64,000 bases of DNA from Citrobacter tructae (GCF_004684345.1 NZ_CP038469.1:2294001-2358000); one strand, 5' to 3'. Positions 54,932 through 63,910 are shown, counted from the first letter of the stretch. Notes: generated by a model from the sequence alone, not told the origin. A program made the numbers and translations.

Positions 54932-56347
54932 TTACAGATTATTAATTTTATTTCTTAAGCGGATACTTTGCGCTTCCAAGGTTTTTATCTGGCTGGCAAA
55001 ATGCTTTTCAGATAAATAAAGGCCTTTATGGAAGTCGGCGTAATAGATTTGGGATTGATGCAGATAGCTCAGCGCATCGTGCATCACCAGGCCATTACTC
55101 ACTACCTGTTCGGTATTGGCGAGGGTAAGTTCGAAATTTTTCTCGATGTGATTATCCAGGGCGATATTCATGCCCAGCGTAGTGATTAAACCACCAATGA
55201 GGCTTCCGACCAGCATACCAACAGGCCCACCAGGCGCACCTACTGCCGCACCTATGGATGCACCTGCAACACCGGCCCCCGTCTGAAATAGGCCCTTGCC
55301 CGTGCGAGACTCCAGTTCCTGTGCTGTGATTTTCCCGGCTGCAAACAACACCACGTTTTGCACAACCTCTACCGCACAAACGGCGGCACCCGCGATGCCA
55401 CCATTTGCGAGGCTGCGTTTAAAAACGGTACCCGCAAACAAACCGGGTAAGGAGCGCGCGGCAATACTGACGCTTGCGGTGGCAACTCCTGCTTTCAAAG
55501 CGCTATCTCCAGCGGCAATTACGGTGTTTTGCAGGATCTGTACTGTGGCTTGTTCAACGGTGATCTCTCCATTTTTCACCTGCCGGACGTACTGGAATGT
55601 ATTGATACTACCCGCAATGACAGTGGTGATCACTGCCGCAGAACCCGCAGCGCGTACGCTTTGTTGGATGGTTGCTTTGTTTAGATATCCGGTCTGCATT
55701 TTCTCGTGCAGATCTTTACCCGATTGCGTACCCGCCCCCACTGCTTCCGCATCACGTTTACTCAGCGGTGTCGATTTAACACCTTCCACCTCAATGGATC
55801 CGGCAGTGTTATCACGCACTTTTTCCGCCGCCGCCGAAACAGCCGGACGCGTTTGTTGGTTTTTAAGTACGGTGCGCTGGGCTGAGTCCCTGATCCCATC
55901 AATTTGATCGGCCGGGCCGATAAACGCATCGCTGTGCTGATACTGATGAACGCCATCTTTGGTGGAACGGAAGGCTTTCTGTGTCTCATCGGCGTTGCGG
56001 AAATATTTAAGCTGCGCGCCTACTAACTGCTCATCGCCTTTCATCACCACAATGTCATGAACCTGATGATTTTTCCCCAGCGGGGTATTCTTAAACTGGT
56101 CCGTAAAAGCACGTATATCTTTGTCTTTCAGAATGGCATCAAGATTGAAGGATTCAGCGTGCCAAGTTTCCGCAGCAAAGCCACCTTTTATTGCATTGTT
56201 TTGCGCCGTGGAAGAGATGGTTGACATAATATTGTTAGCCTGGTTTATTTCACCAACCATTTTTCCAATTTTTTCCGCAGCCTGCATTGGCCAGATTGGA
56301 CAGAGGCTAATCGACTGCGTGACAGCCTTTTTACGATCGTGCGTCAT
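54932..56347 (-). CDS. Candidate PD-(D/E)XK-like nuclease with glycine-rich membrane region
   Basis: A 471-residue protein not recognised as a whole. Residues about 50-120 hold a pattern compatible with the PD-(D/E)XK fold in its QxK form: Glu60 in GFAAETWHAE, Asp98 in QVHDIVVMKG, and Gln112-x-Lys114 in VGAQLKYF. After a linker come hydrophobic, glycine-rich segments at about 232-250, 315-340 and 358-396 (GVAGASIGAAVGAPGGPVGM), which suggest membrane insertion, and a helical tail. The motif reading is by eye and unverified. The ATG follows AAGGATGCACC and lies nine bases after the WYL regulator gene; the propeller gene follows after nine bases. Confidence 0.65.
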   Translation of the reverse strand: MTHDRKKAVTQSISLCPIWPMQAAEKIGKMVGEINQANNIMSTISSTAQNNAIKGGFAAETWHAESFNLDAILKDKDIRAFTDQFKNTPLGKNHQVHDIVVMKGDEQLVGAQLKYFRNADETQKAFRSTKDGVHQYQHSDAFIGPADQIDGIRDSAQRTVLKNQQTRPAVSAAAEKVRDNTAGSIEVEGVKSTPLSKRDAEAVGAGTQSGKDLHEKMQTGYLNKATIQQSVRAAGSAAVITTVIAGSINTFQYVRQVKNGEITVEQATVQILQNTVIAAGDSALKAGVATASVSIAARSLPGLFAGTVFKRSLANGGIAGAAVCAVEVVQNVVLFAAGKITAQELESRTGKGLFQTGAGVAGASIGAAVGAPGGPVGMLVGSLIGGLITTLGMNIALDNHIEKNFELTLANTEQVVSNGLVMHDALSYLHQSQIYYADFHKGLYLSEKHFASQIKTLEAQSIRLRNKINNL

Positions 56348-56356
56348 GGTGCATCC

Positions 56357-57298
56357 TTAGGCGTTATCCTGTGAAACATTATCGGTTACAAGGTCATTTT
56401 CTTGAGCAAGGTGGGAAATGTACTGAGAAAGTTGCGCCGCAAATGCATTAGCTTCGGCCCTGGGCGATACAATTCGCACATTTGGTAGCCAGAACCGCAA
56501 CGTAGAAAAGAGTTGATCCCGATGCGCAATTCGCGTTGAGACGATTAACTTACCGTCCGGTGTTTTGCTGATGATTTTTTGCTGCGGCAGTATGTTTCGT
56601 CGCTCAAAATAACGGGTAATGCCGGGTAGTACTTCAACCATGACCTCCATTTTATTCATACTGAACCAGGCGTCATCTTCGCTATCGAGATAGTCATGGA
56701 TATCACTGTCTGGGGTAAACGTTGATTTTTTAACATCCAGCCACTCAATTGCACTCAACCGAAAGGCTTTAATCATTAATTCAGCATCCGTTGCCGCCAG
56801 ATACCATACTCCTTTTAAATTCATTAAACGGTATGGATGGAGTGTTCTAACTTTTCCTTTGTAATGAATAATGCAAACCAAACTTTCTTTAATGGCTTTA
56901 TCAAGGCTGGAAAATATGATCTTCTGTTGCTCAGAGTCCAAAGTTTCTGGTGGGAGCGGTAATATTTTTATCCGCTTATATTCAATCGCCGTGAGAATAT
57001 TTCGTAACGAACTCTCTCCTGATAAGGGGAGTAATTCACTCAACCCCGTTTTTTCACTTAGACTCTCTAACGAAGGCAGTTTGTGTTCTGCCTCATTTTG
57101 CATGCTAATTCGATATACCCCGGCTTTAGAGCAAGTGACAAACTCTCCCAAGCGATTTAAATCACGATAGATGGTTCTCTCCGTAACCTTAAAGCGACTT
57201 GCCAGTTCACAACGCGAAACCGCACCATCTTTAAACAGCTGCAACAAAATGAGTGCGATACGATTTGCCAAACGCTCATGCCGTGAAGAATTATCCAT
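56357..57298 (-). CDS. WYL-domain transcriptional regulator
   Basis: A 313-residue protein from the ATG at 57298 (MDNSSRHERLANRIALIL); a TTG two codons upstream is the alternative. An N-terminal winged helix-turn-helix (ELASRFKVTERTIYRDLNRL) is followed by a WYL domain with the literal motif GVWYLAATD (Trp165, Tyr166, Leu167) after HYKGKVRTLHPYRLMNLK, and by a C-terminal WCX-type domain (about 215-300). Such regulators sense a ligand, possibly nucleic acid or nucleotide, and often control phage-defence operons. It is the first gene of the operon with the two unknown genes, so autoregulation is likely. Confidence 0.88.
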   Translation of the reverse strand: MDNSSRHERLANRIALILLQLFKDGAVSRCELASRFKVTERTIYRDLNRLGEFVTCSKAGVYRISMQNEAEHKLPSLESLSEKTGLSELLPLSGESSLRNILTAIEYKRIKILPLPPETLDSEQQKIIFSSLDKAIKESLVCIIHYKGKVRTLHPYRLMNLKGVWYLAATDAELMIKAFRLSAIEWLDVKKSTFTPDSDIHDYLDSEDDAWFSMNKMEVMVEVLPGITRYFERRNILPQQKIISKTPDGKLIVSTRIAHRDQLFSTLRFWLPNVRIVSPRAEANAFAAQLSQYISHLAQENDLVTDNVSQDNA

Positions 57299-57568
57299 AA
57301 TCAAATCTCGGTCAGAATTTGGGCTCCATACTACTCCAGCAAACTGACAGGAAGTGTCAGTCGCCTCAAGATTAGTGGTTAAAAAATCACAATTTTACGT
57401 TAATCACAGAATAGAGAAGTTTAAAATCGAAGAGTTCAGTCAGGGAGCTGAGCGTGGAACGGCTAAACCACTGGGCAGGTGTACGAAAGGGGCGCAGCCT
57501 GACGGCGGCCCCTGTTCCTACTGTCTTGATTTACAACACTGTTCGTTGGCTTCTATTATCGAAAACCC
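57299..57568. other. Gap between the WYL operon and puuP
   Basis: About 270 bases. The part next to the WYL gene must carry the operon promoter. On the minus strand an imperfect GC-rich hairpin at about 57490-57513 (GGGGCCGC...GCGCCCC then TTT) may be the puuP terminator. No gene is seen. Confidence 0.45.
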
Positions 57569-58957
57569 TTACTCCCAGGCACGTTCGGTTTTCGCGGCGT
57601 CAAACTGCGGCGGCGGTTTACGAAAGCGTCTGGTCAAGTACGCAAGATAAACCAGGCCTAACCCAGCCCACACCAGCCCAAGCGTCAGCGACGTCACCTC
57701 AAGGTTGACCCACAACACGGCAACCGTGGCTGCGCCCACCATTGGCAATACCAGATAGTGCAATTTATCCTGCCAGCTATGCTTACGCCCTTCACGACGC
57801 CAGAAGTGGTTATACACGGACAGATTGACGAAGGTAAACGCCACCAGCGCGCCAAAGTTAATCAGCGCCGTTGCGGTAACCAGGTCAAAAAACAGAGCCG
57901 ACAGCGCCACAATTCCGACCATAATGACGTTCAACGCAGGCGTGCGCCATTTTGGATGCACGTAGCCAAAATACTTTTCCGGGAAGACATTATCGCGCCC
58001 CATGACGTACAGCAGTCGGGAAACGCTGGCGTGAGACGCCAGACCTGAAGCCAGCGTATTCACAAAGGTCGTACACAGGAAAATCGACTGGAACAGCTTG
58101 CCGCCGACGTACAACGCAATCTCCGGCAGCGCCGCGTCCGGGTCTTTAAAACGGCTGATGTCCGGGAAGAACAACTGCATAAAAAACGAGGCCAAAATAA
58201 AGATCAGCCCGCCGTACAGCGCGGTGAGGAAAATAGCTTTTGGGATGGTACGCGCGGCATCCGGCGTCTCTTCTGAAAGCGTCGTCACCGCATCAAAGCC
58301 GAGAAACGAAAAGCAGACGATGGTCGCCCCGGTGATAATCGGGATCAGATGCGCGTTCTGGCTGACAAACGGTTGCAGCGACCAGACCGTCCCTACCCCT
58401 TCGCCTTTATGCAGCCCCTGCACCACCAGGAAAATAAATACGGCAATAATCGCTACCTGAACCAGCACGAACAGCGCGTTGAAGTTCGCCACCAGGTTAA
58501 CGCTTTTTAAATTGGCCGCAGTGAGGATCACCACGAACATCACCACCCAAATCCAGGGCGCGACCTCCGGAAACAGTGCGGACAGGTAAATTTTCGCCAG
58601 CAGGACGTTAATCATCGGCAGGAAAAGGTAGTCAAGCAGTGATGACCAGCCGACCATAAACCCGACATGCGGGTTAATCGCCTTTTGCGCATAGGTATAA
58701 GCTGAACCGGCCTGCGGAAATTGCCGCACCAGCTTTCCGTAGCTGATCGCGGTAAACAACACCCCCGCCAGAGCCAGCAGATAGGACGCCGGAACATGAC
58801 CATTGCTGATGCCCGAAACAATGCCAAAGGTGTCAAACACCGTCATCGGCGTGAGGTAGGCCAGCCCCATCACCACCACCTGCCACAGTTTCAGAGATTT
58901 ACGCAGTTGGGTTTTGCCCGTCTGGGCAGAAAGATTCTCGGAGGAATTAGTCGTCAT
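57569..58957 (-). CDS. puuP: PuuP, putrescine importer
   Basis: A 462-residue APC-family transporter with 12 predicted helices. The start ATG at 58957 (MTTNSSENLSAQTGKTQLRK) is chosen over a longer frame because GGGGAGGAT lies before it and the homology starts here. It is nearly collinear with E. coli PuuP (LKLWQVVVMGLAYLTPMTVF, FSFLGFDAVTTLSEETPDAA), the proton-coupled putrescine importer feeding the Puu pathway. The last 20 residues differ from E. coli. A small upstream frame (58947-59141) overlaps its start. Confidence 0.95.
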   Translation of the reverse strand: MTTNSSENLSAQTGKTQLRKSLKLWQVVVMGLAYLTPMTVFDTFGIVSGISNGHVPASYLLALAGVLFTAISYGKLVRQFPQAGSAYTYAQKAINPHVGFMVGWSSLLDYLFLPMINVLLAKIYLSALFPEVAPWIWVVMFVVILTAANLKSVNLVANFNALFVLVQVAIIAVFIFLVVQGLHKGEGVGTVWSLQPFVSQNAHLIPIITGATIVCFSFLGFDAVTTLSEETPDAARTIPKAIFLTALYGGLIFILASFFMQLFFPDISRFKDPDAALPEIALYVGGKLFQSIFLCTTFVNTLASGLASHASVSRLLYVMGRDNVFPEKYFGYVHPKWRTPALNVIMVGIVALSALFFDLVTATALINFGALVAFTFVNLSVYNHFWRREGRKHSWQDKLHYLVLPMVGAATVAVLWVNLEVTSLTLGLVWAGLGLVYLAYLTRRFRKPPPQFDAAKTERAWE

Positions 58958-59141
58958 GTCGATCCTCCCCGACACGGGTCCAGGTCTGCGTTCGAAACGT
59001 CGGTACAGCAAACCTGGGTCGCGTCGGGGTGGATCCCATTAAGAAAGGTGTCAGTGTAGCGGCATGGCACAGGTGCGGTCCGTACTGGCTGCGGGAGCCA
59101 CGGATGCTCGCGCCGGGCTGATTTTTGAACATTGGCATCAT
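58947..59141 (-). CDS. Possible small leader ORF overlapping puuP
   Basis: A 64-codon frame with a strong ribosome site (GAGGAAATGAG before ATG at 59141). It starts MMPMFKNQPGASIRGSRSQY and runs through the puuP ribosome site to a stop eleven bases past the A of the puuP ATG, in another frame. Such an overlap would couple its translation to that of puuP. It has no domain; several Ser, Arg and Pro residues are present. It may be a leader peptide or a chance frame; the ribosome site is the main support. Confidence 0.4.
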   Translation of the reverse strand: MMPMFKNQPGASIRGSRSQYGPHLCHAATLTPFLMGSTPTRPRFAVPTFRTQTWTRVGEDRHDD

Positions 59142-59304
59142 CTCATTTCCTCGTCACAAACTCTGTCGGTTATTTGAAGACCCGTTGTCGCAAGCCGCTC
59201 CATCATGCGACATCCGGGAAATGGCAGGTAATCCTGCAATATGTACGGGCTGACTCCGCTCAGACCGCATGATGCGACTTATTTTTAAATGACCTGTACG
59301 ACGG

Positions 59305-60723
59305 TCAGGCGTTTTTCAACATCCACTCAATTTCGGTATCGGTGATAAGACGTTCAAACTGGATAAGTTCATCGTTTTTACAGGCGTGATAGACGTGGCT
59401 AAAACGTTCCCCGAGTAATTCACGCAGATGATCGTTTTGCATAAACTCCCACAGGGCATCACTTTGGCGGATCGGGAAGGGCACGCCATCCTGCTCCAGT
59501 CCGTTACCTTCCACTTCTTCCTGCAACGGCAGCTCGTTATCCAGACCGTGGAGGATCCCGGCAAGAATGGTCGACATGACCAAATACGGGTTGGCGTCAG
59601 CGCCTGCCACGCGATACTCCACTCGGTGGCTGTCACGATCACCACACGGGATCCGCAGCGCTACCGTGCGATTGTTATGTCCCCACGATGCCTGGGTCGG
59701 AACATACATACCCGGCTGGAAGCGGCGATAAGAGTTCATATTCGGTGCCAGTAGCGCCATCGATGCCGGCATCAGATCGATCATCCCAGCCAGTACGCGC
59801 TTTAATAACGCGGAATCTTCACCATCCGTCTCGGCCAGCACGTTCTCGCCTTTTTTATTCAGGATGCTGATGTGTATATGCATCCCACTACCGGCATGCT
59901 CCTCATAGGGCTTGGCCATAAACGTGGCGTGCATCTTATGTTTCTCTGCGACCAGTCGCACCAGTCGTTTTAGCGCCAGCGCATCGTCACAGGCGTCGAG
60001 CACGTTATCGGTATGATAAAGGTTGATTTCAAACTGTCCTGGGGAGGCTTCAGCCACCGCACCGTCAGCCGGGATCAACTGCAGTTTGGCCAGCTCATCA
60101 ATATCGTTGAGCACATCAGCAAAGTGGTTCAGGTTATCCACGGAGTAAACCTGACTTTGGGTATTGCGGTCGCCAGTGCCCGGCGCACATGGCGGCTGAA
60201 GATAGCCTTCGGAATCACGCTGACGATCGAGTAAATAGAACTCCAGCTCTACCGCTACGACGGGGAACAGGCCGCGCTGGCGAAGTTTCTGCCAGAGTCG
60301 GTTCAGTACGTTCCGCGGCTCAACGTCAAAGGGAGCGCCATCTTCATCTAACATCGTCAGCATCATCTGCCCGATATATTCCGGATCGGCTGCCGAAGGG
60401 GTTAACGTACCGGGCACCGGAACGCACGTGCGATCCGGTTCACCCAACTCCTGTCCTAACCCGGCCTCTTCTACTACGTTGCCCAGAATATCCATCGCAA
60501 ACACGGATGCCGGGAAATAACAGCCCTTCTCCAGCTTATGCAAACCAGAAACCGGAATACGTTTACCGCGAAAACTACCGTTCAGATCGGTTAACAGCAC
60601 ATCCACAAACTGCGTGTTGGGATAGCGCTCCAGATACTGTTTTACTTCACGCGCAAACGCGCTACTTCGTCTCTCTTCAGAATGCTGAACAAAATTCTCA
60701 ACTTCTACGATATTGGTTTCCAT
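59305..60723 (-). CDS. puuA: PuuA, gamma-glutamylputrescine synthetase
   Basis: A 472-residue glutamine-synthetase-family enzyme, the E. coli length. It ligates glutamate to putrescine with ATP, the first step of the Puu pathway. Family landmarks are VDVLLTDLNGSFRGKRIP, ELEFYLLDR, GQFEINLYHTDNVLDACDDA, and GSGMHIHISILNKKGEN. It lies 347 bases before puuP on the same strand and diverges from puuD; PuuR-like sites lie in the divergent region. Confidence 0.96.
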   Translation of the reverse strand: METNIVEVENFVQHSEERRSSAFAREVKQYLERYPNTQFVDVLLTDLNGSFRGKRIPVSGLHKLEKGCYFPASVFAMDILGNVVEEAGLGQELGEPDRTCVPVPGTLTPSAADPEYIGQMMLTMLDEDGAPFDVEPRNVLNRLWQKLRQRGLFPVVAVELEFYLLDRQRDSEGYLQPPCAPGTGDRNTQSQVYSVDNLNHFADVLNDIDELAKLQLIPADGAVAEASPGQFEINLYHTDNVLDACDDALALKRLVRLVAEKHKMHATFMAKPYEEHAGSGMHIHISILNKKGENVLAETDGEDSALLKRVLAGMIDLMPASMALLAPNMNSYRRFQPGMYVPTQASWGHNNRTVALRIPCGDRDSHRVEYRVAGADANPYLVMSTILAGILHGLDNELPLQEEVEGNGLEQDGVPFPIRQSDALWEFMQNDHLRELLGERFSHVYHACKNDELIQFERLITDTEIEWMLKNA

Positions 60724-60768
60724 GATTCACCGCCGTTGCTATGGATGCTGATCTGTATTTTGACTGTT

Positions 60769-60783
60769 AAATATAATGTCCAC
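60769..60783. promoter_or_regulatory. Candidate PuuR site near puuA
   Basis: AAATATAATGTCCAC resembles the PuuR recognition sequence reported in E. coli (AAAATATAATGAACA type), 46 bases upstream of the puuA start. Confidence 0.5.
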
Positions 60784-60934
60784 TCTTCGACTCTGGATGC
60801 AAAGGAATTGTTTGTCAAATGTTAAATTGAGTTTGCTAGAAGGTTACTTCACTGCTAAATTGAGAAAATATTGAACGAAATTGCACAACAAGGAACCGTT
60901 TGGCAATAATTTATTCCAAAACGTGAGGTCGATC

Positions 60935-61699
60935 ATGGGCAATATATTTGACAAGCCAGTTATTGGTGTCGTGATGTGTAGGAACAGGCTTAAGGGTCAC
61001 GAGACCCAGACTCTGCAAGAGAAGTACCTGAATGCGGTATTGAATGCCGGCGGATTACCGATTGCCCTTCCACATGCGCTGGCGGAGCCTGAGTTACTGA
61101 ATGCTTTATTACCGAAACTGGACGGTATTTTTCTGCCAGGCAGCCCGAGCAATATGCAGCCGCACCTGTATGGTGAAAATGGCGATGAGCCTGACGCCGA
61201 TCCTGGGCGTGATCTTCTGAGCATGGCGCTAATTAACGCCGGACTCGAAAGGCGCATTCCCATTTTCGCCATCTGCCGGGGCTTACAGGAATTAGTTGTC
61301 GCCACTGGCGGGACTCTGTATCGTCGCCTGTGCGATCACGCACAGTTCCTGGAACATCGTGAAGATGCGGAACTCCCGGTGGAGCAGCAATATGCGCCAT
61401 CTCATGAAGTCCAGGTTCAGCAGGGAGGATTGCTGTCTCAGTTAATACCAGGTTGCAACACGTTTTGGGTTAACTCCTTACATGGCCAGGGCGCTAAAAC
61501 CCTTGGTCCGCAGCTGCGTGTGGAAGCACGATCGCAGGATGGACTGGTCGAGGCCGTCAGTGCTCATGACCATCCTTTCGCGCTTGGCGTGCAGTGGCAC
61601 CCGGAATGGAACAGTAGCGAATACGCCCTGTCGCGTTTGTTGCTTGAAGGTTTTATCACCGCATGTCAGAACCATCTCGCTGAAAAACAGCGTCTCTGA
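60935..61699 (+). CDS. puuD: PuuD, gamma-glutamyl-GABA hydrolase
   Basis: A 254-residue class I glutamine-amidotransferase-type hydrolase, the E. coli length, from the ATG at 60935 preceded by GTGAGG; an open extension upstream is not used by homology. The nucleophile Cys lies in IFAICRGLQELVVATGG and the His-Glu pair in LGVQWHPEWNSSEY. It releases GABA from gamma-glutamyl-GABA in the last glutamyl-dependent step. It heads the plus-strand puuDRCB genes. Its first codons overlap a PuuR-like sequence. Confidence 0.95.
   Translation: MGNIFDKPVIGVVMCRNRLKGHETQTLQEKYLNAVLNAGGLPIALPHALAEPELLNALLPKLDGIFLPGSPSNMQPHLYGENGDEPDADPGRDLLSMALINAGLERRIPIFAICRGLQELVVATGGTLYRRLCDHAQFLEHREDAELPVEQQYAPSHEVQVQQGGLLSQLIPGCNTFWVNSLHGQGAKTLGPQLRVEARSQDGLVEAVSAHDHPFALGVQWHPEWNSSEYALSRLLLEGFITACQNHLAEKQRL
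60937..60952. promoter_or_regulatory. Candidate PuuR site at the puuD start
   Basis: GGGCAATATATTTGAC, whose complement TCAAATATATTGCCC resembles the PuuR motif, overlaps the first codons of puuD. E. coli has a PuuR site at the same place as I remember it. Confidence 0.4.
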
Positions 61700-61724
61700 C
61701 CACTACTGTTAAGGAAATGCAATT

Positions 61725-62282
61725 ATGAGCGATGACGGCCTGGCGCCGGGTAAACGTCTGTCAGAGATCCGCCAGCAATTGGGTCTTTCGCAGCGTCGTG
61801 CCGCCGAACTGTCTGGGTTAACGCATAGCGCCATCAGCACCATAGAGCAGGATAAAGTCAGTCCTGCCATCAGTACGCTGCAAAAGCTATTGAAAGTCTA
61901 TGGGCTGTCGCTCTCCGAGTTCTTTGCGGAACCGGAAAAGCCTGACGAACCGCAGGTGGTTATCAATCAGGATGATCTGATTGAGATCGGGAGTCAGGGG
62001 GTATCCATGAAACTGATTCACAACGGCGATCCTAATCGTACGCTGGCCATGATTTTTGAAACTTATCAGCCAGGTACGACGACCGGGGAGAGAATTAAAC
62101 ACCAGGGTGAAGAGATTGGGACAATACTGGAAGGTGAAGTGATACTGACCATCAACGGTCAAACGTATCATCTTGTTGAAGGACAAAGTTATGCCATTAA
62201 CACCGGCATACCACATAGCTTCAGCAACACCTCGGCAGGGATTTGCCGCATCATCAGTGCCCACACTCCCACCACGTTCTAA
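61725..62282 (+). CDS. puuR: PuuR, repressor of the puu genes
   Basis: A 185-residue protein, the E. coli length. An XRE-type helix-turn-helix (LGLSQRRAAELSGLTHSAIS TIEQ) is followed by a cupin domain (GTILEGEVILTINGQTYHLV, INTGIPHSFSNTSAG) that binds putrescine in this family. It represses puuA and puuD. It starts 25 bases after puuD with AAGGAAATG before the ATG. A perfect terminator follows, so part of the transcription stops before puuC. Confidence 0.95.
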   Translation: MSDDGLAPGKRLSEIRQQLGLSQRRAAELSGLTHSAISTIEQDKVSPAISTLQKLLKVYGLSLSEFFAEPEKPDEPQVVINQDDLIEIGSQGVSMKLIHNGDPNRTLAMIFETYQPGTTTGERIKHQGEEIGTILEGEVILTINGQTYHLVEGQSYAINTGIPHSFSNTSAGICRIISAHTPTTF

Positions 62283-62290
62283 AGAATAGC

Positions 62291-62314
62291 GGCCTGAGAT
62301 CCTCAGGCCTTCTT
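62291..62314 (+). terminator. Terminator between puuR and puuC
   Basis: GGCCTGAG-atc-CTCAGGCC, a perfect 8-bp stem followed by TTCTT, eight bases after the puuR stop. It splits puuDR from puuCB, which start after a 138-base gap. Confidence 0.8.
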
Positions 62315-62420
62315 AAATATTATGAATTAACAGGGTTAATCCCTGGGGCACCGTGCAGCCTGATTTTGCCTGAAAAAGATCAGCAACGAACTTTATCTTA
62401 TTGAAATAAAAGGAGTAGCT

Positions 62421-63908
62421 ATGAACTTTCAGAATTTAAAATATTGGCGTGAGAAAGCCAGCCATTATTCACCGGAAACCCGTTTATTTATTAACGGTGA
62501 ATATTGCGCTGCCGCCGATAACGAAACCTTTATTACGCTTGATCCAGCAGGACAGCGCCCGCTTGCCAAAGTCGCTCGCGGTAAACAAGCGGATGTGGAT
62601 CGCGCCGTCACCGCCGCCCGCACCGTATTTGAACGGGGCGACTGGTCGCAGGCGTCGCCTGCAGAGCGTAAAGCGGTACTGAACACGCTCGCGGATTTAA
62701 TGGAGCAGCATCACGAGGAGCTGGCGCTACTGGAAACACTCGACACCGGTAAACCGATTCGCCATAGCCTGCGTGATGATATTCCCGGCGCGGCCCGCGC
62801 CATCCGCTGGTACGCCGAAGCCATCGATAAAGTGTATGGCGAAGTGGCCACCACGGCGGTGAACGATCTGGCGCTGATCGTGCGCGAGCCGGTGGGCGTA
62901 ATTGCAGCCATCGTGCCGTGGAATTTTCCCCTGCTGCTGGCCTGCTGGAAACTCGGTCCGGCGCTGGCGGCGGGTAACAGTGTGATCCTCAAACCTTCGG
63001 AGAAATCTCCACTGACCGCGATTCGCCTGGCCGCACTGGCTAAAAAAGCAGGCTTACCCGACGGCGTCCTCAACGTCATTAGCGGGTACGGTCATGAAGC
63101 GGGCCAGGCACTGTCGCTACATCCGGATGTCGATGTGCTCACCTTTACCGGTTCGACCCGCACCGGCAAGCAACTGCTCAAAGACGCTGGCGACAGCAAT
63201 ATGAAGCGCGTCTGGCTGGAAGCCGGTGGCAAAAGCGCCAACATCGTTTTTGCCGACTGCCCGGACCTGGCGAAAGCCGCCGCCAATGCTGCGGCAGGCA
63301 TCTTCTATAACCAGGGCCAGGTTTGTATCGCTGGAACGCGCCTGCTGCTGGAAGAGAGCATTGCCGATGAGTTCATCGCGCTTTTAAAAGAGCAGGCGAA
63401 AAACTGGCAGCCGGGCAACCCGCTGGATCCTGAAACCACGATGGGCACACTTATCGACAATGCGCATGCTGACACCGTGCACAATTTTATTCGCGACGGC
63501 GAAGCGCATGGCACGCTGGCGCTGGATGGACGCAGCCACGTACATCCTGCGGCTATCGGCCCGACCATTTTTATCGACACCCCGGCACAGGCCCACGTCA
63601 GTCGCGATGAGATCTTCGGCCCGGTGCTGGTCATCACCCGCTTTACTCATGAAGCCGAAGCTCTGGCGCTTGCCAACGACAGCGACTACGGCCTTGGCGC
63701 AGCGGTCTGGACTCGGGATCTGTCGCGCGCGCACCGCATGAGTCGTCGCCTGAAAGCCGGTTCCGTCTTCGTTAACAACTACAACGACGGTGATATGACC
63801 GTGCCATTTGGTGGCTACAAGCAAAGCGGCAACGGGCGCGATAAATCCCTGCATGCACTGGAAAAATTTAGCGAACTGAAAACCATCTGGATCTCCCTGG
63901 AGCCTTAA
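62421..63908 (+). CDS. puuC: PuuC, gamma-glutamyl-gamma-aminobutyraldehyde dehydrogenase
   Basis: A 495-residue NAD(P)-dependent aldehyde dehydrogenase, the E. coli length. The catalytic Glu is in VWLEAGGKSANIVF and the catalytic Cys in FYNQGQVCIAGTRLLL; the cofactor stretch FTGSTRTGKQLL and the end motif KQSGNGRDKSLHALEKF are intact. It oxidises gamma-glutamyl-gamma-aminobutyraldehyde after PuuB. A good ribosome site (AAGGAG) precedes the ATG. It lies after the puuR terminator and two bases before puuB. Confidence 0.96.
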   Translation: MNFQNLKYWREKASHYSPETRLFINGEYCAAADNETFITLDPAGQRPLAKVARGKQADVDRAVTAARTVFERGDWSQASPAERKAVLNTLADLMEQHHEELALLETLDTGKPIRHSLRDDIPGAARAIRWYAEAIDKVYGEVATTAVNDLALIVREPVGVIAAIVPWNFPLLLACWKLGPALAAGNSVILKPSEKSPLTAIRLAALAKKAGLPDGVLNVISGYGHEAGQALSLHPDVDVLTFTGSTRTGKQLLKDAGDSNMKRVWLEAGGKSANIVFADCPDLAKAAANAAAGIFYNQGQVCIAGTRLLLEESIADEFIALLKEQAKNWQPGNPLDPETTMGTLIDNAHADTVHNFIRDGEAHGTLALDGRSHVHPAAIGPTIFIDTPAQAHVSRDEIFGPVLVITRFTHEAEALALANDSDYGLGAAVWTRDLSRAHRMSRRLKAGSVFVNNYNDGDMTVPFGGYKQSGNGRDKSLHALEKFSELKTIWISLEP

Positions 63909-63910
63909 TC

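Noticed and set aside
59160..59290. Repeated CATGCGAC/CATGATGCGAC strings between puuA and puuP
   Set aside because: Too short and too few copies to support an operator or attachment site.
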